Assembly (NCBI RefSeq): GCF_027066465.1
Contig: NZ_JAMONU010000199.1
Span: 1 to 5,545 of the forward strand
Length of the DNA: 5,545 nucleotides
Direction: 5' to 3'
Origin: Thermococcus sp.
GTDB lineage: Archaea > Methanobacteriota_B > Thermococci > Thermococcales > Thermococcaceae
Made by a program: the position numbers and the translations under genes. Under the pieces are notes generated by a model. The model saw only the letters and a list, made by a program, of their open reading frames with translations, ran no database searches and was not told where the DNA came from. Shown in pieces: positions 1 through 4,036 of this stretch (position 1 is the stretch's first letter; each line of letters begins with the position of its first letter).

Positions 1-291
1 GATGTATACCTTTTGTATGACCTTGTGAAATATCATCTTCCTGAGATTATAGAGCATTTCAAGGGGTTAGTGCTTGCAACAGCAAACGGCGATGAATCCA
101 GCTTTAACGAGTATCTAAACAAGATAAAGGAAATACTGAACGCATTTAGAACCGTTATCGTGCTTTCAGATGAGTGTCCATACATTAAAGGGGCTACGGA
201 CAAAAACGAAATTTCAACGTTAATTGAACAAGTGCAAGAACTAAAGAAAAATATCAAGATTGAAAGGATTGAAGGTAAAAAAAGTATTTGA
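1..291 (+). CDS. C-terminal part of an unrecognised protein (5' end outside window)
   Basis: The frame is open from the first base of the window to a TGA at 289-291, giving 97 visible residues. A TTG at 13 could be a start, but the frame is also open upstream of it and too little upstream sequence is present to look for a ribosome site, so I treat the gene as 5'-partial. I do not recognise the family. The visible part looks alpha-helical and soluble: a segment around YHLPEIIEHFKG, a run near NEYLNKIKEILNAF, then a charged C-terminal helix (ISTLIEQVQELKKN) and a lysine-rich tail. There is one cysteine (in SDECPY) and no membrane segment. By hand count the DNA is about 35% GC, well below the genes to its right, which hints at different ancestry. 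It converges on serS with 33 bp between stop codons. Real coding is likely but not certain; function is unknown. Confidence 0.6.
   Translation, partial: DVYLLYDLVKYHLPEIIEHFKGLVLATANGDESSFNEYLNKIKEILNAFRTVIVLSDECPYIKGATDKNEISTLIEQVQELKKNIKIERIEGKKSI
277..283 (-). terminator. Candidate oligo-T terminator of serS
   Basis: On the minus strand a run of seven T residues lies about 42 nt past the serS stop codon. Archaeal RNA polymerase, notably in Thermococcus, terminates at T-runs without needing a hairpin. The run falls inside the last codons of the convergent reading frame (its Lys-rich end), so the two 3' ends would overlap as transcripts. Placement is by inspection only. Confidence 0.45.
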
Positions 292-324
292 AATTTGACT
301 TTGTACTGCGGGAATTAAACAATA

Positions 325-1689
325 TTACTGACAGCACTTCTCCTTCATGCTCGCGGGCAGAATCTCCTTGAAGCCCGTGTACTTCCAGAGAACCTTCGGG
401 AGCTTTACAACGCCTTCCTCAGTCTGGTGGTTCTCGAGTATGGCGACGATTGCCCTCGACGTCGCTATCGCCGTCGAGTTCAGCGTGTGAACAAAGCGGG
501 GCTTCTCATTGGTTCTATCGCGGAAGCGTATGTTCAAGCGCCTCGCCTGCCAGTCGGTGCAGTTGCTGGCAGAGACAACCTCCCTGAACTTGCCCTGACC
601 GGCCATCCAGGCCTCGATGTCGTACTTTTTGGCCGCTACGTAACCCAAATCGCCGGTGCAGATGTTGACAACCCTGTAGGGAATCTCAAGTTCCTGGAAT
701 ATCTCCTCCGCGTTCGCTATGATTTTCTCATGCCACTCCCAGCTCTCCTCCGGGCGGGAATAAACGAACTGCTCGACCTTGTGGAACTGGTGCACCCTGA
801 AGATTCCCTTTGTATCTTTTCCAGCCGTTCCGGCCTCTTTCCTGAAGCAGGGGCTGACACCGACGTAGAGGAGCGGCAAATCTTTTCCATCGAGGATTTC
901 GTTGGCGTGCATTCCAGCGAGCGGGTGCTCCGCCGTTGGAATGAGGTAGAGGTCCTCGCCCTCAACCTTGTAGATGACGTCCTCAAAGTCCTCAAAGGTG
1001 GTGGCGCCTTCCTCAACGAAGCGACGCACCATATAGGGCGGAATTACCGGCGTGAACCCCTTCTCGATGAGCTTGTCGAGGGCGAAGCGGATTAAAGCCA
1101 AGTCCAGTATGACCAGCTCGTTGAGGAGGTAGTAAAAGCGCGAACCGCTCACCTTCGCGGCCCTCTCGAGGTCTGCTCCCCTTAAAAGCTCAAGCATGTC
1201 AACGTGAAGCCTCGGCCTCCAGCTCAAGAGCTCGTACTCCATCTTTCCGAGGCTCTGCTCCTTGAACGTCTCAAGGAAGCCCTCCCAGACCTTGGCCTTG
1301 CCCCAGAACCTAATCGGCACGTTGTCCTCGTCGCTCTCACCAACTGGGACGCTTTCGTGTGTGATGTTGGGCAGACGCCACAGGTAGTAGTCTATTTTTT
1401 TCTTGAGTTCTTCCACTTCCCTCTCGAGCTCCTCAATCTGCTTCACTATCTCGTTGCTCCTCGCTAGGAGGTCATCTATAGGCTCTCCAGCCTTCTTGCG
1501 CTTGCCTATCTGTACGGCAAGCTGGTTGCGCTCCTTCCTGAGCTGGTTGATTCTCTTCAGGTTCTCGCGCCACTTCCTGTCGAGCTCAAGGATTTCGTCA
1601 ATCCATTTGACCTTCTCGGTTTCGCCCCTCTTGATTAGGTCCTTCTTAACGACCTCGGGCTTTTCGCGTATGAGCTTTATGTCAAGCAT
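325..1689 (-). CDS. serS: Seryl-tRNA synthetase
   Basis: Cytosolic class II aminoacyl-tRNA synthetase that activates serine with ATP and charges tRNA-Ser. The protein has 454 residues, a usual length. Residues about 1-110 form the N-terminal tRNA-binding arm, with long charged heptad-like helices (about 26-64 and 72-102) typical of its antiparallel coiled coil. The catalytic core carries TAEH (252-255, serine pocket), motif 2 (FRKEAG at 282-287 to FRVHQFHKVE at 297-306) and motif 3 (ATSRAIVAILENHQ, 409-422), plus ASNCTDWQARR at 374-384. This is the common bacterial/eukaryal/archaeal type, not the rare methanogen type. I chose the ATG at 1689 over the in-frame GTG at 1698: AGGTG (1696-1700) lies 6 nt before the ATG, whereas the GTG is itself part of that site, and the archaeal protein starts MLDIKLIRE as I recall it. 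The tail ends KCCQ, an adjacent cysteine pair. It follows moeA on the same strand by 48 bp. Confidence 0.98.
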   Translation of the reverse strand: MLDIKLIREKPEVVKKDLIKRGETEKVKWIDEILELDRKWRENLKRINQLRKERNQLAVQIGKRKKAGEPIDDLLARSNEIVKQIEELEREVEELKKKIDYYLWRLPNITHESVPVGESDEDNVPIRFWGKAKVWEGFLETFKEQSLGKMEYELLSWRPRLHVDMLELLRGADLERAAKVSGSRFYYLLNELVILDLALIRFALDKLIEKGFTPVIPPYMVRRFVEEGATTFEDFEDVIYKVEGEDLYLIPTAEHPLAGMHANEILDGKDLPLLYVGVSPCFRKEAGTAGKDTKGIFRVHQFHKVEQFVYSRPEESWEWHEKIIANAEEIFQELEIPYRVVNICTGDLGYVAAKKYDIEAWMAGQGKFREVVSASNCTDWQARRLNIRFRDRTNEKPRFVHTLNSTAIATSRAIVAILENHQTEEGVVKLPKVLWKYTGFKEILPASMKEKCCQ

Positions 1690-1695
1690 GTCCAA

Positions 1696-1700
1696 CACCT
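1696..1700 (-). promoter_or_regulatory. serS ribosome binding site (decides the start)
   Basis: The minus strand reads AGGTG, then six bases (TTGGAC), then ATG. The motif matches the archaeal anti-Shine-Dalgarno GGTG core. Because it overlaps the alternative GTG at 1698, it supports initiation at the ATG and a protein three residues shorter than the longest frame. Confidence 0.65.
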
Positions 1701-1703
1701 AAG

Positions 1704-1728
1704 GAAAAAGGGTAGGGCCTTTAAAAAA
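1704..1728 (-). terminator. T-rich moeA-serS spacer: moeA terminator and/or weak serS promoter
   Basis: Just after the moeA stop, the minus strand has six T residues (1723-1728) and then five (1705-1709), which fits archaeal oligo-T termination. The first run continues into TTTAAA (1720-1725), which could act as a TATA element for serS. A start about 26 nt downstream would, however, fall at or past the ribosome site at 1696-1700, leaving it out of the mRNA. Termination, or partial read-through from moeA, is therefore the better reading. Confidence 0.35.
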
Positions 1729-1737
1729 GGTTTCCGG

Positions 1738-2940
1738 TCAGCCGAAGAACAGCACCTCAACCTCCTCCCCGGCCTCGAGTATCTCCACGTTCTCGGGCAC
1801 CTCGATGAAGCCGTCCGCATCGATGAAGCTCGTGACGGCACCGCTCCCCTTAAGTATCGGAACGGCCTTTTCGCCCTCAATCCTCACCGGGAGGAACTGC
1901 CTTCTGCCCTTCACCGAGAAGACCTTGTGGGCGAGCTTCTTTTTGACCTTCCTGACCTCGCTCTCCCTTCCGATGAGCCTTCTCAGGAGCGGTGCGACAA
2001 GCAGGGTGAAGTTGGTGAGACAGCTCGTCGGATAGCCGGGGAGGCCGAAGACGGGCTTTCCATCTATCAGGCCGATTATCGTCGGCTTTCCGGGCTGAAT
2101 CGCTATGCCGTGAATTTTGACCTCGCCGAGCTCCTCAATTATAGAGCTTGTTAAATCCCTTATCCCACCGCTCGCGCCGCCGCTGAGGATTACGATGTCG
2201 CAGCACTCAACGCCCTTCTCAATGAGTGCCTTCAGGCTCCCGCGGTCGTCCCTGGCTATACCGAGGAAAACCGCCTCACCTCCAAGCTCCCTGGCGGCGT
2301 CGGCTATTGCCCTTCCGTTGATGTCGTAAATCTGACCCGGCCTTAGCTCCTCACCCGGGAGAACGAGCTCGTTTCCGGTGCTTATGACGGCAACCTTCGG
2401 TTTTCTGAAGACGGGGACCTCGGCCAAACCAACGGCAGATAGAAGGGCGGTCTCCTTGAAGCCGAGCCTCGTTCCCTTTTTGAGGAGGAGCTTTCCCTTT
2501 GGAATGTCCGTTCCGGCCTTCATAACGCCCAGACCCGGATAAGCGGGCTTGTAGATGACAACCTCGTCGCCGTCCCTGTCAACGTCCTCGAACTGTATCA
2601 CCGCATCCGCACCCTTTGGAAGCGGCGCTCCGGTGGATATGTAGACGCTCTCACCGGGCTTCAGCTCGAAGTCGGGAAAGTCGCCCGCGTTCACCTCGCC
2701 GATTACCCTAAGCCTGACCGGCTCGCTCTCGCTTGCCATGAAGGTGTCCTCTGCGCGTAAAGCGTAGCCGTCAACGGTGGCCCTGTCAAAGGGGGGCACG
2801 TTTATCGGCGAAACGATATCTTCTGCAAGAACCCTGCCGAGGGCCTCGCTCAGCGGAACCATTTCGGTCCTCGGTTTGAGGGGAAATGAGTTTATAATCT
2901 CCAGAGCCTCCTCGAGGGAAACGACCTTCAGGAACGCCAT
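1738..2940 (-). CDS. moeA: Molybdopterin molybdotransferase MoeA
   Basis: MoeA inserts the metal oxyanion into adenylylated molybdopterin, the last step of basic cofactor synthesis. In Thermococcales the metal is mostly tungsten, for ferredoxin-dependent oxidoreductases. The 400-residue length is normal. Visible motifs are PLSEALGRVLAEDIVSP (29-45), PPFDRATVDGYA (49-60), YISTGAPLPKGADAV (100-114), STGNEL (187-192) with the Y205-D206-N208 segment, SGGASGGIRD (253-262, matching the family SGGxSxGxxD with its Asp kept), QPGKP (282-286) and GLPGYPTS (299-306). Order: N-terminal domains to about 175, a MogA-like nucleotide/pterin-binding domain about 178-322, and a C-terminal beta domain about 330-400 (VKGRRQFLPV at 343-352). 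The ATG at 2940 follows GGTGGTGG almost directly. Archaea often carry two MoeA paralogues; which one this is cannot be told here. It may read through into serS. Confidence 0.97.
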   Translation of the reverse strand: MAFLKVVSLEEALEIINSFPLKPRTEMVPLSEALGRVLAEDIVSPINVPPFDRATVDGYALRAEDTFMASESEPVRLRVIGEVNAGDFPDFELKPGESVYISTGAPLPKGADAVIQFEDVDRDGDEVVIYKPAYPGLGVMKAGTDIPKGKLLLKKGTRLGFKETALLSAVGLAEVPVFRKPKVAVISTGNELVLPGEELRPGQIYDINGRAIADAARELGGEAVFLGIARDDRGSLKALIEKGVECCDIVILSGGASGGIRDLTSSIIEELGEVKIHGIAIQPGKPTIIGLIDGKPVFGLPGYPTSCLTNFTLLVAPLLRRLIGRESEVRKVKKKLAHKVFSVKGRRQFLPVRIEGEKAVPILKGSGAVTSFIDADGFIEVPENVEILEAGEEVEVLFFG

Positions 2941-2941
2941 G

Positions 2942-2949
2942 CCACCACC
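2942..2949 (-). promoter_or_regulatory. moeA ribosome binding site
   Basis: The minus strand carries GGTGGTGG followed by one C and the ATG. It is a doubled GGTG core, strong but unusually close to the start codon; the distal GGTGG copy leaves four bases of spacing and is probably the one used. Confidence 0.6.
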
Positions 2950-2969
2950 GGAGAAAAGAAAAACGTTGG

Positions 2970-2978
2970 CTTATAAAT
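2970..2978 (-). promoter_or_regulatory. Candidate moeA TATA box
   Basis: The minus strand reads ATTTATAAG, centred about 34 nt upstream of the moeA ATG. With the usual archaeal spacing of about 26 nt, transcription would begin near 2948, giving a very short leader that contains most of the GGTGGTGG site. This suggests moeA is transcribed separately from the small gene upstream. No convincing BRE is seen (CAACCC precedes the box). Confidence 0.5.
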
Positions 2979-3014
2979 GGGTTGCGTAAACAAAACCGCT
3001 TAATAAACGAAACA

Positions 3015-3158
3015 TCACCACTCGTCCTCTTCCTCCCAGTCTTCCTCCTCCCACTCTTCCTCGTCCCACTCCTCGTCCTCCCACTCCTCAAGCTCGAACT
3101 CTTCGTCGAGGAACTCCTCTTCCTCCTCAACAACTTTCTTCTTCTTGGGTGGCCCCAT
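3015..3158 (-). CDS. 47-residue acidic, tryptophan-repeat microprotein, function unknown
   Basis: An ATG at 3158 opens a 47-codon frame ending in TGA at 3015-3017. I do not recognise a family. The protein has a short basic head (MGPPKKKKVV), then an almost purely acidic body: by count 23 Glu, 5 Asp and 5 Trp in total, with no Lys, Arg or Cys after residue 10. Aromatics fall every fifth position: F16, F21, W26, W31, W36, W41, then a terminal W47. Coding is supported by a full gene layout: GAGGGGAG ribosome site, TATA box at a fitting distance, intergenic position and a separate downstream promoter for moeA. No signal peptide or membrane segment is evident; it should be soluble and is probably disordered alone. 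It could act as a charge mimic or ligand for a basic partner, but that is inference. The 15-nt periodicity could also come from repeat expansion. Confidence 0.78.
   Translation of the reverse strand: MGPPKKKKVVEEEEEFLDEEFELEEWEDEEWDEEEWEEEDWEEEDEW
3018..3125 (-). repeat. 15-nt coding periodicity encoding acidic-aromatic pentads
   Basis: Codons for residues 12-47 form units of four residues plus one aromatic: EEEEF, LDEEF, ELEEW, EDEEW, DEEEW, EEEDW, with a final six-residue unit EEEDEW. Five positions are exact in spacing, while codons alternate between GAG, GAA and GAC, so the units are degenerate at DNA level. Conserved spacing with diverged codons suggests selection on the protein rather than a recent slippage array. 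Confidence 0.75.
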
Positions 3159-3161
3159 ACT

Positions 3162-3169
3162 CTCCCCTC
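3162..3169 (-). promoter_or_regulatory. Ribosome binding site of the acidic microprotein
   Basis: The minus strand reads GAGGGGAG, then AGT and ATG. The GAGG part lies seven bases from the start codon and GGAG three bases away. This strong purine-rich site is a main reason for calling such a short frame a gene. Confidence 0.65.
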
Positions 3170-3191
3170 ACTCTAAATTCAAATTCTGGAG

Positions 3192-3199
3192 CTATAAAC
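3192..3199 (-). promoter_or_regulatory. TATA box of the acidic microprotein gene
   Basis: The minus strand reads GTTTATAG, preceded by the purine-rich GGAATAAA. The box is centred about 37 nt before the ATG. With about 26 nt spacing, transcription would start near 3169, just enough to include the GAGGGGAG ribosome site in a leader of about 11 nt. Confidence 0.6.
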
Positions 3200-3225
3200 T
3201 TTATTCCAAAAGTTTAAAAGGCCGG

Positions 3226-3291
3226 GCGACCCTCAACGAATCCCGAAAAAGGTTTATAATCGGTGTGAGAACTCCCAACCATGAGGGTCGC
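3226..3291. repeat. 10-bp perfect inverted repeat bracketing the rightward promoter
   Basis: GCGACCCTCA at 3226-3235 is the exact reverse complement of TGAGGGTCGC at 3282-3291. The arms are 46 bp apart and enclose the BRE/TATA of the rightward gene; the right arm overlaps its first codons (ATGAGGGTCGC). The arms do not extend past 10 bp either way. It could be a paired operator or a chance match; the right arm is also constrained as coding sequence. Confidence 0.4.
3244..3260 (+). promoter_or_regulatory. BRE/TATA promoter of the nuclease-like gene and cdc48 pair
   Basis: CGAAAAAGG (3244-3252) is a good archaeal BRE, directly followed by TTTATAAT (3253-3260). The TATA centre is about 25 bp before the ATG at 3281, so transcription should start at, or within a few bases of, the start codon. 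There is no Shine-Dalgarno motif in the 10 bases before the ATG (ACTCCCAACC). Together these predict a leaderless or almost leaderless mRNA. Confidence 0.75.
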
Positions 3292-4036
3292 GATAGTTAC
3301 CGAGGACGCCCGCGTCTACTACATAGCCGCAAAGGTTCTGAAAGAGTATAAGATTCCCTTTCTAAGCCTTACGGTTAATGACAGGATTCCTTACGACGTT
3401 GAGGTCGTTCTCACGGGAGAGCGAGACCCCGTTGACTTCCCAATCAAGGTCATCGTTCATGACGAGGGCTTCATAGACGAACTGCTCGCGAAGCTTGAGG
3501 GAAGGGAGAGGTTTAAAAACGTCTTCATAGCCATAGACCCCGGGGAGAGGCCCGGACTCAGCGTCGTGGCTGACGGTAGGGTTGTTGAAGTTCACCGCCT
3601 TGAGAACCCCCGGGACGTTGATAAAATCATAGAACTGCTCGAAAAGTATCCGGGCTCAAAGATAAAAATCGGTCACGGCGCCAGGAGGCACAGGATAATG
3701 ACCCTGAAGGCCCTTGGGGAAGTTCTCGGTTACGATTATCCCGTGATAGTCGTTAACGAGTCCGGAACTACTCCAAGGGTAAGCGGGGTAGAGGGCCCAT
3801 CAATACTGGACATAGTTGCCGCAATCAACATAGGTCTGAGGGGAGGAAGGGAAACAACGATAGGCGAGCTTCTCCACGTTAGGGAGCCGACCAAAAGGGA
3901 AATAGAAGACATAAAGCGGAGGAGTCGCGAGCTGAGCGGGAACATAACGATACCCTCAAGGCTTGCCCGGGAGGTTGCCCTCGGTAACCTCACGATTGAG
4001 GAGGCCATACGGATTCACAGGGGGAGTTCAAGATGA
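3281..4036 (+). CDS. Uncharacterised protein with a RuvC/YqgF-like (RNase H-fold) core, predicted nuclease-like
   Basis: 251 residues; I do not know a named family. Residues 1-75 look like a small alternating alpha/beta domain (VAIVTED, then a helix, then IPFLSL and VEVVLTG). Residues 81-190 show the strand order and motifs of RuvC/YqgF/Tex RNase H-fold proteins: FIAIDPGERPGLSVV (82-96, with D86), KIKIGHGA (127-134), VIVVNESGTTP (155-165, with E160) and SILDIVAAINIG (174-185, with D177). D86, E160 and D177 are in the order of the metal-binding acids of that superfamily. Residues 200-251 are a charged helical tail. I infer a metal-dependent nuclease or a nucleic-acid-binding relative; activity is unproven and an inactive homologue is possible. 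The ATG at 3281 fits the BRE/TATA and is likely leaderless. Its stop overlaps the cdc48 start, so the two are almost surely one transcript. Confidence 0.85.
   Translation: MRVAIVTEDARVYYIAAKVLKEYKIPFLSLTVNDRIPYDVEVVLTGERDPVDFPIKVIVHDEGFIDELLAKLEGRERFKNVFIAIDPGERPGLSVVADGRVVEVHRLENPRDVDKIIELLEKYPGSKIKIGHGARRHRIMTLKALGEVLGYDYPVIVVNESGTTPRVSGVEGPSILDIVAAINIGLRGGRETTIGELLHVREPTKREIEDIKRRSRELSGNITIPSRLAREVALGNLTIEEAIRIHRGSSR
4020..4026 (+). promoter_or_regulatory. Internal ribosome binding site for the cdc48 gene
   Basis: GGGGGAG inside the last codons of the upstream gene leaves six bases before the ATG at 4033. It fixes the start at the ATGA overlap and allows internal initiation, in contrast to the upstream gene, which has no such site. 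Confidence 0.7.

Noticed and set aside
427..1095. Long open frame (222 codons) on the plus strand opposite serS
   Set aside because: It lies wholly antisense to a certain serS reading frame, its product has no recognisable motif, and high-GC coding DNA commonly opens such antisense frames.
2786..3133. 115-codon minus-strand frame spanning the moeA start and the acidic gene
   Set aside because: It is out of frame with both genes, runs across the moeA promoter, and yields an Arg/Ser-rich product typical of a shifted reading of GAG/GAC-rich DNA.
3129..3149. PPKKKKVV in the microprotein resembles a nuclear localisation signal
   Set aside because: The host appears archaeal and has no nucleus; a short basic N-terminus is common in archaeal ribosome-associated and other small proteins.
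3211..3220. Second TATA-like element (TTTAAAAG) in the divergent region
   Set aside because: It would give a rightward leader of about 38 nt with no usable ribosome site, and is too far for the leftward gene compared with GTTTATAG. Kept only as an alternative.
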